Shown: positions 38,466 to 52,600, counted from the first letter of the stretch. The stretch is DNA of 64,000 nt from Cymbidium sinense (GCA_021442155.1 CM038222.1:21524923-21588922); one strand, 5' to 3'. Notes: generated by a model from the sequence alone, not told the origin. Numbers and translations are program-made.

Positions 38466-40783
38466 TTCAATCTTCCCATCTTAGACTTAGGAGTATTCTA
38501 GACACTAAGACTTCCCTAATAAGACACTTCTAACAATTAGGTAAACACTTAACCTAAGCTTAAAGACTTAGATGGGTTAACCATAGATTAGGTTATGCAT
38601 TGCATTATAATCCACCTACCCTACAACCCAAATCCAATCCATGTTCACCTTCTAAAACTCAAGTTCAATTCAAACATCAAATTCAACTCCAAATCCAAAC
38701 CCAAATTCCAAAACCAAATGATTGAATCCCATGATCAAATCCAAACTTGAAACCTTTCTAAGCCATATGACCTATCCCATGGACTTAGCCAAATCTTAAT
38801 CCAAATCAATCCAAAATCAATTGATTTTGTCATAATCAATTTATATCTTCAATCATCTTCCTAAATATAAATCAAATCAACATTCAAGTGATCAAAACTA
38901 AATCAAATTAAATCAAAACCCTTCCTAAGCCATATGACCTATCCCATGGACTTGGCCAAATAATCCAAATCAAGTCAAACTCAATTGATTTTCTCACAAA
39001 TCAATCATATTTTCAATTATATTCACAAATTTAAATAAAATATACATTTAAATCATCAAAACTCAAGCCCAACTAAACTAATTTAATTCTACTTGACCCA
39101 AAGTTTTTGACCTATTTGAGACAAGTTCTAATCCTACCAAAATTTGATTGAACTAAGCTGATCAAAACTCCCATCATGATTGTTGATCACCCTAGGTTGA
39201 TCAATTGTCACAAATTGGGTCAAACCAAGTCAACTTGGTCATTTGACCAAGTCAACCCCTTAACCCATATGAACCCAAACTAGCCAAATTACAACCTAAG
39301 CCAAATCCCTTGAAACCAATGATTCATACCAAATCAAAATCAATATTTAAATATGACTTGACCTTCAATTGAGTCAAACCAAACCCAATTGGCCCTCTTG
39401 ACCCAAGTTGACCCAAATTGACTTAAAAGACCAAATGGGGTCAAATCAAAATATAAACCAAATAGATTTCAACCAATGACTTAGGTTCATTCCAAATTGA
39501 TAGAACTTGACCAAAGCCATGATTGGACCCAATAATAAAATTACTTAGCCCAAATTGACCTAAAGGTTCAAGTTGTCCTAAATCAAAACTAAATCCAAAT
39601 TAATTGAACCCAAAGCTTACAATCATCTACAATTGGTCAACCAAACCAAAACCAACACCTAACCGGCCAATTTGCACAATTTGATCAAATTGGCCAACTT
39701 AACCCATTTGACCCAAAATCAAATCTAAGCCAAACTAAACCAAACCAATTGAACCAAAACATTCCAAATGATCATATGAACTTAACCCAACCCCTGGTTT
39801 GAACTAATTTGACCAATTAGTCAACTTGACCCAACCTAACCCAATTTGACCTAAATGAGTTAAATTGAAAACCTAACCAAATCAACTCAATTGACTTGAA
39901 ATTTGGGCTAACCCACTCATTTCAAATATAGCCAAATCAAATACAATGCCAAATGATCATTCTACCATTGGGTCATCACATGAGGCAAATCACCCATGTA
40001 AGTGGTCATTTCCAATTGGCCACTTGGTACTCTCCCAATGGTCCACCTAGCACCTAGGACACGCCCAACCTAACCCAAGGGTAGATTGGCCATGACCCAT
40101 GGGAGGTGAAATCACCTCTCATCCCCATTGAAGAATTTGAAACCCATAGGACAACACCATGATTCCTCCTTGTAGCCACCTCCACACCTTCAACCAACCA
40201 AGTAGAGCCAACTCACCTCCTCCCTATGAACCAAGACTCCGTGAGATCACTAGATGGTCATTAGAAGCCAAACCCGATCCCACCATCCAGTCAAGATGAA
40301 GGGGGGTATACACCACCTCATTTCCACTCAAACACACACAAAAATCATTCTTCTCCTAGATACTCAGAGAAGATGCTGAGAGCCATTCCCTAAGCTCCCA
40401 AACTTGTTCCTCATGATCAAAATACCATTCTCATACATCCCAAAATAGGACACTCCCATTACCTAACATACCCATTTCTCCATCAAACTCAAATTAACGC
40501 ATGCCTCGAACTAATCATCTCCCAAGCTTCCTTAGGGAGGTGGGACTTTGATCAAAGTCGCTCCAAATCAAATCGTTGTGGCCTTCAAGCGAACATCAAA
40601 GTTTTGATCCAATCGCTTAATAGGCTTCTTCTCAACTAGATGAAGCTTCCTTAATCATTTGAGCCTCTTGCTGGTGGTATGCTTCCAAATTCGATCCTGG
40701 TAAAAAAATGGGTTGGACCTTTTGAAGAAAACTTGCATCTCATGTGATCACCATTGGATCCCTCTCGATCAATGTGAGGGTGT
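38466..40783. repeat. CA-rich non-coding DNA with many TTGACC/GGTCAA words
   Basis: About 2.3 kb with no usable frame. The plus strand is dominated by CCAAATCAA, AACCAAA and TTGACCCAA words. A 56-base phrase including CCATATGACCTATCCCATGG occurs twice (about 38,762 and 38,930), so part is tandemly duplicated. A perfect 8-bp inverted repeat with a 2-bp loop lies at 39,234-39,251 (CTTGGTCATTTGACCAAG). It runs directly into copy B of the 4.7 kb element, so the two may form one ~7 kb unit. It may be an LTR or other non-coding retroelement sequence. Confidence 0.55.
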
Positions 40784-43700
40784 GGGATCCTTGAGTTGAT
40801 TCTGCAAGCTCGAATCAAGTGAGCAATGGTGGACGGACTCCATTCTCCTTCACTCACGTGACATTAGATCACACACTGCCCATTTTGCTTGATCAGAATG
40901 GAAAATCATGATTAGATCTAGATCAATCGATTTAATCCTATTAAGTTGTGGGATTAATCGTTATCCAATCTTAAATCAGACGAAAGATAGGAAAGCACAT
41001 ATGCCGTCACCACAAAGGCGCTAAGTTGGATAAGTTTTAAGTAGCCAATCCCATGGCACCACGTGGAAAGCGTACACGTCACATGCCAATAGGGCTTTAA
41101 TTATGCATAATTAATCATTTTAATGGGTGAAACTTCTAAAAATTATTAAAAATCATGATAAATAAAAAATGCAAATAAATACTCATTTTAAAAGTATTTC
41201 AGGAGAATTAATTAAAATGATCTTAACTAATTTTGAAATAATTAATATTTAATTATAAAATTAATTAGCTTAATTACTCCTTAATTACTTATTGAGCAAT
41301 TAATCCAATTTTGTGGGTTAATTTAATGGGATGACCTCTTCCTCCCATGATTTTCTTAGATTTATTGCTAACATCACTTAAGAAAATTGACTAATTAAAC
41401 TTAACTCTTTTAAGTTAATTAATGATTAATTAATCCCATGAATAAATAAATTAATTAATTATTTATTAATCATTGTTCAATAGTAAGTGAACTAAGGAAT
41501 AGGTTGGGACCCCTTCCCAAGTTCATTTCACCCTTTTTTAAAATGAAATTAATTAAGATTTAATAAATTAATTAAATCACTTAATCAAATTGAAATCATA
41601 ATCACATTAGACCTTAATTAATTAAATCATGTCGTAGTTCTTTATGTTTTTAATAACCTAAAGGAGTTTAATGAAATTATGGTTAGTCCACATTGTGGAA
41701 AATCATAAAAGTAATTAATTAAGTCCCTTAATCTAATTAACTATTGAGCCAACCGCATTAGGCCCCTTTTATTTCCTAAGATCATGCAAGTTTATTTTCC
41801 ATGCATATCTTGTCGACTCATAATTATTTAGTTAATTACTTTAAGGTGACATAGGTAAGGGTAATTAATTCATCTAATTAAGGCTTCAACTTAATTAACC
41901 CATTAAGGGTTCAACTTAATCAACCCATAAAATCAACTTAATTACATTTTCTTAAATTAAATCAAATCACTAATGTGGGATGGGTTTCAAAAAGAAAGTA
42001 ATGATTTCTCAACTCCTCTTTAAATAAAATAAAATCCAAAACTTAATTAATAAAGAAGCTTTAGTTTGCTTTAAACAATGTTATTTAATGTGATTGTCCT
42101 TAAGAACTAGTTTGGTTGAATGAATCACATGCTTATATTTGATTGCCCTCTTTCCAATCATGTTAAATTTGGTATCTCATTTGAATTCATGCATCCATCT
42201 TTTCAAAATCAAGTAAAAGATAATGGATTTCCTTTATGTAAGTTTACATGTGTTGATTTAATTTAATATATGCGTGGCTATTATCACTATTAAATCCAAA
42301 TGTATTTTTTGAAAGCTTATAAAAGAATAATAATATGTGTTATGATGCAAGTTATAAATACATAAGAAATGCATGTGCATATAGCTTAAGCATATGAATG
42401 TTGAGTTCTCTTTCCTATATTCATGTGTTGATTTATAAAAGATTGAATGGTAATGGGTATATACCGACATCCGGAACAGCTAGCCTCAAGGAAGTCATTC
42501 GATTACCTCACTTCCTTAGTTTAACAATGGCACATACCCATTTAATTTCATTCTTATGTATTTTAACATTAGAATTTGGATAGAACTTTAATTCATATAT
42601 ATAAATGATTCAATAAAAAAAAATATGCAATCTTTGCATGATTTTCTTTCCCGCATTTATGTATACATCCATGTGTGTCCAAGGAAATCAAGTATATTGT
42701 ATCGACAGGATTAGTTAGCCCAAGAAAGTCATTTGATTATCTCACTCTGGTTTAAGAACAATACTTTACTTATATCTTTGTACATGTATATGTATATGTG
42801 ATTAGTGAATGAAAATACCATTTTACATTAAAATTGCATGCATTCATAATTGACTAAGGTTGAATTAATTAGTATGATTTGAGCTTACTTCCTATGTTCA
42901 TGTATATGAATTTACATATGTTTGAATGCAAATGGGTATATAGTCTGACATCGAGAATATGAGGTTTTAGCTAGCTCCAAGGAGGTCATTTGATTACCTC
43001 ACTTCCCAATTAACAATGACACATGCCTATTTACTTTCATTCTTATGTCCTTTTGTATAAGAAATTGGATAAAGTTTTAAATTAATATGTTTAAATAATT
43101 CAATCAAATAAAACATAAATTCTAAACATACACCTACATTCATCATTTAAGTGCTAAAATATGTTGCATAGATACACTTAGATTAAATCATATGCATGTT
43201 ACATATGATGGAAAGGAATGAATTAATATATGCCATGTGGTAGTAATTGAATTAAATAATCTTAAGATGCCTTTCATTTTGAATAGATTATTTAAAGTCA
43301 ACCTAAACTTAGATTAAATAAATCATTTAATAAGCCATTCACTAAAGAGAACTAAATCAAATTAATATACTTTAGAAAGTGACTTAATGTAGGGATGAAA
43401 GATCTTTTCCTCTCTTTATAACACTTAGTTGCTAAGTGTAATCAAATGAAAAAAAAACACAATTAAAATTCAAATCAATTAAACTACATCAGGTGAAATC
43501 AACCTTTCATGTTAAATTGAATCCTTATACACTTAGAAAATACAACACTAATGTCTAACAAGACTTACCACACAAGCCTTAATACACACATTACAATTAA
43601 GTCACCACTTCTAGCTCTAAGTTAGGACGGTGTATGATGTGATGTATGTTTAGTTTTATGATATATTATGTTAGATTAGATGTTTGGGTGTATGCTTCAT

Positions 43701-45474
43701 AGACTGGATGATAGGCCAATATTATCTTAATCATATTTTCTAGAGATTGTGCTTAAGGGATGCTTAAAAATAAATGTGAATGCTCTTTTGTAGGTTCTTT
43801 AATCCTTAAGCATAATCCAAGTTAGATTTTAGTTACCCATGTGGTGCTAAGTCTAAATTATAAATACAATTGTTTGGGATTATATGTATGTTTAGCTAAC
43901 CTTTATTTTGGTGTATAGATTTACTTTTCCCACATAAATGTAATTTTTCTAATAGGAATTAGGATTAGTGCTATGGGGATTAGGATGAGTAGTGAAGGCT
44001 TTGTCCGGGTGCCCTATGATACCTTTGAAACACCATCCAAATCAAAGAAGGAATCAAATCAGAAATGGTGATATGAAGAAAGAAGACCCCCATAGCATTT
44101 AATACAATTATAGTTATTCTTTCATATTCCAGGTTGTATAAAGGTAGAGCTCCGCTACCCATCTTTTCTCTCTTCAGTTGTACAATTTAATGACAGATCC
44201 TTTTATGATAGTTTATATAATTGTTTGATGTTTGTTTACATTACATTGTGCATGCTTTTTCATAATTACTTAAATGATTGATGATTTAATGTGTGGCTTG
44301 GATACAATTAGGCTATTAGGATAAAAATAACTTTTCTACTCAACTAAGCACTCATAACTAAATTTTAAACAACTCATAACCTCATCATAAAGCCTAAGAC
44401 ATAAATAAGATAATTAAAAGATTTAGCATCCCCTTAGTTGTATGGTTGTATGTTTCACATCATGCATGCATATTCTTTCTCTATTGAACATGAAGGATCT
44501 CCATCCTTGCACGATAAAGGAATGCTTGACCTGTGAGGGCATCCCTTTGGTGGAGAACACCTTCTTCTAGCTGATTTGACCCATAACCTATTTCATCATG
44601 CATTTAGGCATAAGAAATCCTAAAGCCTCTCAAAATAATGTGTCAAAATAAAATAAAATTTGAAAAGATTTTGTATCTATAGATTAAGTCATATGCTCAT
44701 ACCACTCATGCTCTAGTCTCTTAGGGAGTGTGTTTAGGACTTTAGTCACTTTCTAATTAAATAACTACCCTAGTTACCTTGCAATTCATAAGACCGGACT
44801 ACATGGTTTTAAAATCATAGGAGGAGTTAGTTGGTCCACCCTGGTGGTTATAAGTCCGTAAGTCGCAATTTATTCTCTCTATGGAGGTAAACCCTTATGT
44901 CCACCTGTCGCTTAGATTTGGTCATGCTTTCATAGCTCCCTAGATTTAGGATCTAATGTAGCTATTTCCTTCAAACTACGAACATAAATCCCCACCTCTT
45001 TGGCATTCCCACAACCTTGTGTTGGTGGATTATAAGCCATAGTAATCTAATTAAATTTCAACTAAAAATATATAAATCTCCTCAACTTCAAAATTATAAA
45101 GCCCAACCATAGAATAGATTGGAATGCTCTCTAGGCTTCCTAGTATCATGAGCATTTCCTACTTATTTAATTTGGATTCCAAAAGTAATTCTTCTTCTTG
45201 AACTTTTCCAATTGATTTTCCAAATACAACCAATCATTTGATAGTCTAACCTTGAAATCTTTGGAGATGATAATTTACTTTAATCGAGAGAATTCTTATG
45301 AAATTTCCTAAGATGTAATTAACTATAGAGGCTTACCTCCATGGAACTTAGAACTTGTTTAATATAAACTCTACTTTATTCATCCATGTAAAGTAAGGGG
45401 AAAATCTTTACATTCAAGACCCATCATGCCTTAGAAGTCTTATTACGTGATTAGGTCCATTGAGATGCCTCTAT
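40784..45474. repeat. Copy B of the 4.7 kb AT-rich repeat element
   Basis: Collinear with 1-4,692 throughout. Words shared in order include AGTGAGCAATGG, AAGAACTAGTTTG, TTTGAATTCATGCATCCATC, the three internal repeats, CATTCACTAAAGAG, CCCCCATAGCATTTAATACA and TTAGGTCCATTG...GCCTCTAT. Copy B is slightly more decayed, lacking many short stretches present in copy A. It is bounded on the right by Gypsy protease sequence and continues on the left into CA-rich DNA that copy A might also have beyond the window. Confidence 0.8.
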
Positions 45475-45795
45475 CTTTCGATAGTACATCATACCTCAAT
45501 GTTGTCATCACCTCAAAACTACCCCTATGATCGTGGTGTCCCACCCCATACATCCAAAAATAAACACCACAAGGCCCTCTCACATTGTTCATTAAATCCT
45601 CTCAACATCATCCTTTCTTTTTGGAGTTTGGAGATGTCGAACCTCAAGTAGGCAATGGTTCTTTGACTCATAATGTTGACTGATACACCTGGGTCAACCA
45701 AAACTCTGGATATCTTGTATCTGCCAACATCCATTGTAATGTAAAGAGGCAGTTGTGCTCGGTCGTCCCTAAGAGTAAGTCTTCACAGTTGAATG
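45475..45795 (-). pseudogene. Gypsy aspartic protease fragment
   Basis: The open frame 45,734-45,525 reads VGRYKISRVLVDPGVSVNIM, then SQRTIAYLRFDISKLQKERM and LRGFNEQCERAL. This is the retropepsin core of plant Ty3/Gypsy polyproteins. The catalytic triplet, normally DGG/DSG/DTG, reads DPG here, so it is altered. The fragment is cut by the 4.7 kb element on its 3' side and by the array at about 45,795 on its 5' side. It plausibly belongs to the same element family as 38,230-38,465, or even to the same copy split by the 7 kb segment. Confidence 0.83.
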
Positions 45796-48759
45796 TAACT
45801 AAATAAAGACCTAAACCTAAACAATAAACCTAAAAATAATTAAAAAATAAAACCTAAACCCTAAACTAAAAGAAGCCTAAACTTAAACAAAGAATAAAAT
45901 AAACCTATGCCTAGACTAAATAAACTAAACTAAAATAAATAAAACTTAAACCTAAACCTAAACTAAACTATACCTAAAATTGAACCTAAACCAAATAAAA
46001 TAAATTAAACTAAAAATAAATCTAAACCTTAAAAGAAAACCTAAAATAAACCTAAAATAAAACCTAAAACCTAAACCTAAATAAATAAATAAAACCTAAT
46101 CTAAACCTAAAAAAAAAAAATAAAATAAACCTAAACCTAAAAATAAAATAAAAAAATAAACTCAACTAAAAATAAACCTAAACCTAAACCTAAACCTAAA
46201 AAAATAAACTAAAATAAAAACCTAAACTAAAATAAATAAACCTAAAATAAATAAACTAAACTAAATAAATATAAAAAAATAAACCTAAATAAAAATAAAA
46301 TTAAACTTAAATAAAGAAAAATAAAGTAAATAAACTAAACCCTTTACTTAATTTAAAAAAAAAACCATAAACATTAAATCTATAAACCATAAACCTAAAA
46401 CTCAAAAAATAAAATAAAAATAAAAAAACAATAAAGACTAAACCCTAAACCTTAAACCATAAATCTTAAAACCTAGACCCAAAACCCTAAACCTTAAACC
46501 TTAAACCTTAAACACTAAACTCTAAACCCAAAACCCTAAATCCTAACCTTAAACCCTAAACTAACCCTAGACAGTAAACCCTAAACTCTAAAAACCCTAA
46601 ACCTAAAAGCCTAAACCTTAAACCTTAACCACCAAACCCTAAACTAACCTTAAACCCTAAGCTAACCCTAAACCCTAAACCCTAAAACCCTAAACCCTAG
46701 AACCTTAAACCATAAATTATAAATCCTAAACCCTAAATCCTAAAAACCTAAAAACCTAAACCTAAACTATATAAAACCTAAAAATGAAATAAATAAAAAA
46801 ACCAAAACCTAAATAAAATAAAATATATAATAAATAAAAATATAAACTAAACACTAAACCTAAACCTAAAATAAACAAAATAAATAATAAAAATAAAAAA
46901 ATAAATAATAACCTAAACTAAACTAAAAATATATATAATAAACTTAAAAATAAAACTAAATAAAATAAAACTAAACATATAAATAAAATGAAATAAGCCA
47001 AAATAAAATAAAATAAAACTAAAATAAAACTAAACATAAAAATAAACCTAAAATTAAATAAAAAATAAAACCTAAACCCTAAACTAAAAAAAAAAACTAA
47101 ACCTGAAATAAAAATAAAATAAACTAAATAAAATAAACCTAAACCTAAACTAAAATAAATAAAACCCAAACCTAAACCTAAAGTAAACTAAACCTAAACC
47201 TAAACCTAAACTAAATAAAATAAAATAAACTAAAAATAAATGAATCAAAAAAAAAATAAAACCTAAAAATGAACCTAAAATAAAAACCTAAAACCTAAAC
47301 CTAAAAAAATAAAATAAAAACCTAAACCTAAACCTAAAAATAAAAAATAAAACATTAACCAAAAAATAAAAAAATAAAACTCAGCTAAAACCTAAACCTA
47401 AAAATAAACTAAAATAAAAAACCTAAATTGAAATAATATAAAGTAAATAAATAAAATTAAACAATTTAAAAGAAAAAATAAAAACTAAAAATAAATAAAA
47501 AATAAGTAAAGTAAATAAAACTAAACCTATTTACTTAATTAAAAAAGAAAACCCTAAACCCTAAGCTAAAAAACCCTAAAGAAACCAAATAAAGCCTAAA
47601 CCCTAAACCCTAAACCCTAAACCCTAAACCCTAAACCCTAAACCCTAAACCCAAAAACTCTAAAAAAGCTAAACCAAAAAAAATTAAAACCTAAAAATAA
47701 AATATATAAAAAACCTAAACCTACATAAAATAAAAAAATAAAATAAAATAAAATCTAAACTAAAACCAAAACCTAAACCTAAAATAAAATAAACTAAAAT
47801 AAAATAAATAAAAACCTAAACTAAACTATAAAATAAAGCAAACCTAAAAATAAAAAACCTAAATAAAATAAAAACTAAATGTAAAATAAAAATAAAATAA
47901 AATAAAATAAAACTAAATAGAAACCTAAACCTAAAAATAAACCTAAATATAAAAAAATAAAACCTAAACTCTAAACTAAAAAAATCTAAACCTAAAATAA
48001 AAAAAAATAAACAAAATAAAATAAATCTAGACCTAAACTAAAATAAACTAAACTAAAATAAATAAAGCCTAAACCTAAAATAACCTAAACCTAAACTTAA
48101 ACCTAAACTAAATAAAATAAAATAAACTAAAAATAAACCTAAACCAAAACTAAAAAATAAAACCTAGAAGTAAACTTAAAATAAAAACATAAAATCTCAT
48201 GCTAAAAAAATAAAATAAAAACCTAAACCTAAGCCTAAAAAAATAAAAATAAAAAACCTAAACCCAAAAAAATAAAATAAAAGAAAACTCAACTAAAATA
48301 AACTTAAACCTAAACCTAAACCTAAAAAATAAACTAAAATAAAAAACCTAAACTAAAATAAAGTAACCTAAAATAAATAAACTAAACTAAATAAATATAT
48401 ATATGTACCTAAATAAAAATTATAAATAAAATAAACTAAATTAAATTAGAAATTAAATAAATAAACTTAATAAACATAAACCTATTATTACTTAATTAAA
48501 AAATAAAATAAAAATAAAACATAAACCCTAAACCCTAAACCCTAAACCCTAAACCCTAAACCCTAAACCCTAAACCCAAAAAAAAACCCTAAACCCTAAA
48601 CCCTAAACCCTAAACCCTAAACCCTAAACCCTAAAACCCTAAAACCCTAAAACCCTAAAACCCTAAACCCTAATCCTAAATCCTAAACTAAACCTAAAGT
48701 AACTAAATAAATTAAAAATAAACCTAAAACCTAATAAACCTAAACATAAACCTTAAGAA

Positions 48760-49157
48760 GAATGGGCATAACTTTGATGGCTGAACGCCACCATCAACCG
48801 TGCTTAGTCTAGATCTAGGGAGGTAGAAGAGGCCTATCTAGTGGTGGTGGGGATGAGGTGCCGGTGGATATGGAGGTGGGAAGCAAAGGTGAGGGAGAGT
48901 GATGGAGGTTACCGTGGTGGTGGAGGAGAGATCTGGATATGAAAAAGAGGTCGTGGTTATGATGGGAACGAGAAACCCAAGAATAAACTGACCGATATGG
49001 AACTGTCTTTATAGAGTAGTTATTTGGCATTTTTGATTTGCTTAATGCATGCTCATTTATTATCTATGTCGTCGCTTGTGTCATAGAAAACTTAGTGTGT
49101 TACTTGAAATTGAAAAGAAGAAATGTTGAATATGAATTTTTTCTCTATTAAAAAAAA
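48760..49157 (+). pseudogene. GRP terminal exon plus 3' UTR, decayed copy
   Basis: Begins AATGGGCATAACTTTGATGG after TTAAGAAG, and gives NGHNFDG followed by a stop. Shifted remnants of the NATINRAQSRSR region and a Gly-rich tail (GGTGCCGGTGGATATGGAGG, AGTGATGGAGGTTACCGTGG) follow. Its GGTTAC codon is intact where the 15.1 and 33.6 kb copies have TAA. The end is shortened (GATGGGAACGAGAAAC). The 3' UTR runs from GATATGGAACTGTC to TTCTCTATTAAAAAAA. It sits 275 bp after a hinge, with the AACTAAATAAATTAAAAA phrase upstream as in the 15.1 and 52.1 kb copies. Confidence 0.83.
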
Positions 49158-52124
49158 CCAAAAACCCTAAACCATAAACTAAAATCTGAACCCTAAACCT
49201 AAAACTTAAACCCTCCCTAAACCCTAAACCCTAAATAAAACCCAAAACCCTAAACCCTAAACCCTAAAACCCTAAACCCTAAACCCAAAGCCCTAAACCC
49301 TAAACCCTAAACTAACCTAAACACTAAACCCTAAAACTAATAAGCTAAACCTAAACAAAATAAAACTTAAAAATAAATAAATAAATAAACCTAAAAAAAT
49401 AAAATAAAATAAAATAAAATATAATTAAAACCTAAACCTAAAAGAATAAAATAAATAATAAAACTAAAATAAAATAAAATAAATAAAAACCTAAACTAAA
49501 CTAAAAAATAAAAAACCTAAATAAATTTAAAACTAAACCTAAATTAAAACTAAAATAAACCTAAAATAAAATAAAATAAAAACTACATAAAAACTTAATC
49601 TAAAAATAAACCAAAAAAATAAAGCATAAATAAATTAATTAATTAAAATAAAACCTAAACTAAAATAAATAAACCTTAAATAATAAATTTAAAAAATAAA
49701 AAATAAAATAAACTAAAATAAAAAAACTAAATAAACCTAACCCTACAAGTTTACTTAAAAAATAAAATTAAATAAAATAAAAAATAAACCTAAGCCTAAA
49801 CCCTAAAACCTAAACCCTAAACCTAAACCTAAACCTAAACCTAAACCTTAAACCTAAACCTAAACCTAAACTAAACCCTAACCCTAAAGCTAAACCCTAA
49901 ACCTAAACCTAAATCTAAAACTTAAACCTAAACCTAAACTAAACCTAAACCCTAAACCTAAAAAAATCTAAAAAACCTAAAACCTAAACTAAATAAAAGC
50001 AAAAAATAAAATAAAAAAAACCTCAACCTAAATAAAATAAAATAAAATAAAAACATAAACTAAAACCTAAACCTAAATGTAACAATAAATTAAAATAAAA
50101 TAAAAAATTAAAAATAAACTAAAATAAAATAAATAAAAAGTTAAACTATACTAAGAACTAAAATAAGCCTAAAAATAAAAACTTAAATAAAATAAAAACT
50201 AAACCTAAAATAAAGATAAAATAAATCTAAAATTAAATAAAATAAAAACCTAAACCTAACAAATAAACCTAAAAATAAATAAAAAATAAAACTTGAACCC
50301 CCAAACTAAAAAAAACCTTAATCTAAAATAAAAAATAAAAAAACCTAAACTAAAAAATAAACTAAACTAAAATAAATAAACCCTAAACCTAAACCTAAAC
50401 CTAAACCTAAAATAAACTAAAATAAACTAAATAAAATAAAAATTAAAATCCTAAACCTAAACTAAAAAAAAACATAAAATAAACCTAAAATAAAAACCTA
50501 AACCTAAACCTAAAAAAATAAAATAAAACCTAAACCTAAACTTAAAAAATAAAGAATAAAACCTAAACCAAAGATAAAATAAAAAAAAAATAAAAAAAAA
50601 AATAAACATAAACCTAAGCCTAAACCTAAAAAATAAACTAAAATAAAAACCTAAATTAAAATAAATAAACCTAAAAGAAATAAACCAAACTAAATAAAAA
50701 GAAAAAATAAGCCTAAATAAAAAAATATAAAAAAACTAAAATAAAAAAATAAACTAAATAAACATAAACTAAAAGATTACTTAATTTTAAAACCTAAACC
50801 TAAAACCTAAACCTAAAACTAACTAAACTCCTAAAAAACTTAAACCTAAACCTAAACTAACCTAAACTAAACTAAACCCTAAAACTAAACCTAACTAACC
50901 TAAACCTAAAACCCTAAATGCTAAACCTAACCTAAATACCAAAACCTAAACCTAAACTAACCTAAACTCTAAAATCCTAACTAAAGCTCTAAGCTCTAAA
51001 CCCTAAACTAACCCTAATCTAAACCTAAACCCTAAACTAGAACTCTAAACCTAAAGTTTAAACACTAACCTTAAACCTAAACCTAAAGCTAAACCCTAAA
51101 CCTAAACCTAAACCTAACCCTAAACCTAAATAACACCTAAAACCTAAAACCTAAACCTAAACTAAATAAACCTAAAAATAAAATAAATAAAAATACTTAA
51201 ACTTAAATAAAATAAAGTTCTAAACTAAAACCAAAATAAAAACTTAAAAATAAAATAAATAAAAAATTAAAATAAACTAAAATAAAATAAATAAAAACCT
51301 AAACTAAACTAAAAAATAAAAACCCAAATAAAATAAAAACTAAAAATAAAATAAACCTAAGATAAAATAAAATAAAAACTACCTAAACACCTAAATCTAA
51401 AAATAAAAAAAAATAAAACCTAAACCCTAAACTAAAAAAACTTAAGCCTAAAATAAAAAATAAAATAAACAAAATAAAATAAACCTAAACCTGTAATTAA
51501 ATGAACTAAACCTAAACTAAATAAAATAAAATAAACCCAAACCTCAACTAAAAATAAAACTTAAAAATTAATATAAAGTAAAAACCTAAATCCTAAATCT
51601 AAAAAAATAAATTAAAAACCTAAACCTAAACCTAAAATTAAAAAATAAAACCTAAGCCCAAAAAATAAAATAAAAAATAAAACTCAAAAAAAATAAATCA
51701 ACCCTAAAAAATAATAAAAATAAAACCTAAACTAAATAAGCTTAAAATAAATAAGCTAAACTAAATAAAAATAAAAAAGAAACCTAAATAATAATAAATA
51801 AAATAAAATAAACTCATATAAATAAAAAAAAACTAAATAAACCTAAACCGACCGGTTTACATAATATAAAAAAACTCTAAATGCTTAATCCTAAAACCTA
51901 AAACTAACCCTAAAACCTAAACCCTAAACCTACAACCCTAATCCTACAACCCTAAACTGTAAAACCCTAAACTCTAAACTCTAAACCTGAAACCCTAAAC
52001 ACTAAACCCTAAACCCTAAACATTAACCCTAAACACTAAACCCCAAACCCTAAACCTAAACCTAAGTAACTAAATAAATTAAAAATAAACCTAAACCCTA
52101 AATAAAACTAAACTTAAACCTAAA

Positions 52125-52600
52125 CCCTAAGAATAAGAACCTTGACCTGACGAAATATTACCGCCAAGTGCTCCTAGTTCTAGTGGTGGAGGTGAAGGTG
52201 GGCAAATCGCAGTGGTGGTGGGGATCCGAGGTGCCGGGTGGATATGGAGGTGGTGGTCAGTACAGTGGTGGTTATGGAGGTGTGAGGTGCGATGAAGGTT
52301 ATTTCCATGGTGGTGGCGGAGGGAGAGATCGGGGATATGATGGTAGATCTAGCTACTTGAAAGGCCATGGTGGTTCTGATGGGAACTGGAGAAACTGAAG
52401 AATGGCCAATCCAATCTACTACTTATGAAATTGTTTCTTTAAAATAGAGACGGTTCTCGTTATCTAGGGTTTTTTATTTGCTCTATGCATGCTCATTTTT
52501 GATCTATGTCATCGCTTGTGTCTTAGAAAACTTGGTTTGTTATTTGATTGATGAAATCGAAAAGAAGAAATGTTGAATGTAAGTATATTCTCAGTTAAAA
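52125..52600 (+). pseudogene. GRP terminal exon plus 3' UTR, best-preserved tail
   Basis: The upstream RRM-end part is scrambled (AATAAGAACCTTGACCTGAC), but from about 52,220 the proper frame is open to the TGA at 52,396. It reads GGYGGGGQYSGGYGGVRCDE, then GYFHGGGGGRDRGYDGRSSY and GGSDGNWRN. A 76-codon frame from ATG 52,168 reaches this end, although its first ~25 residues are out-of-frame sequence. It lacks the in-frame TAA seen at 15.1 and 33.6 kb. The 3' UTR follows to TTCTCAGTTAAAAAAAA. No upstream exon exists, so it cannot make a normal GRP by itself. Confidence 0.85.

Noticed and set aside
40651..40857. 68-codon minus-strand frame
   Set aside because: No motif. It spans the junction of CA-rich DNA and copy B, and the frame is not conserved where copy A can be compared.
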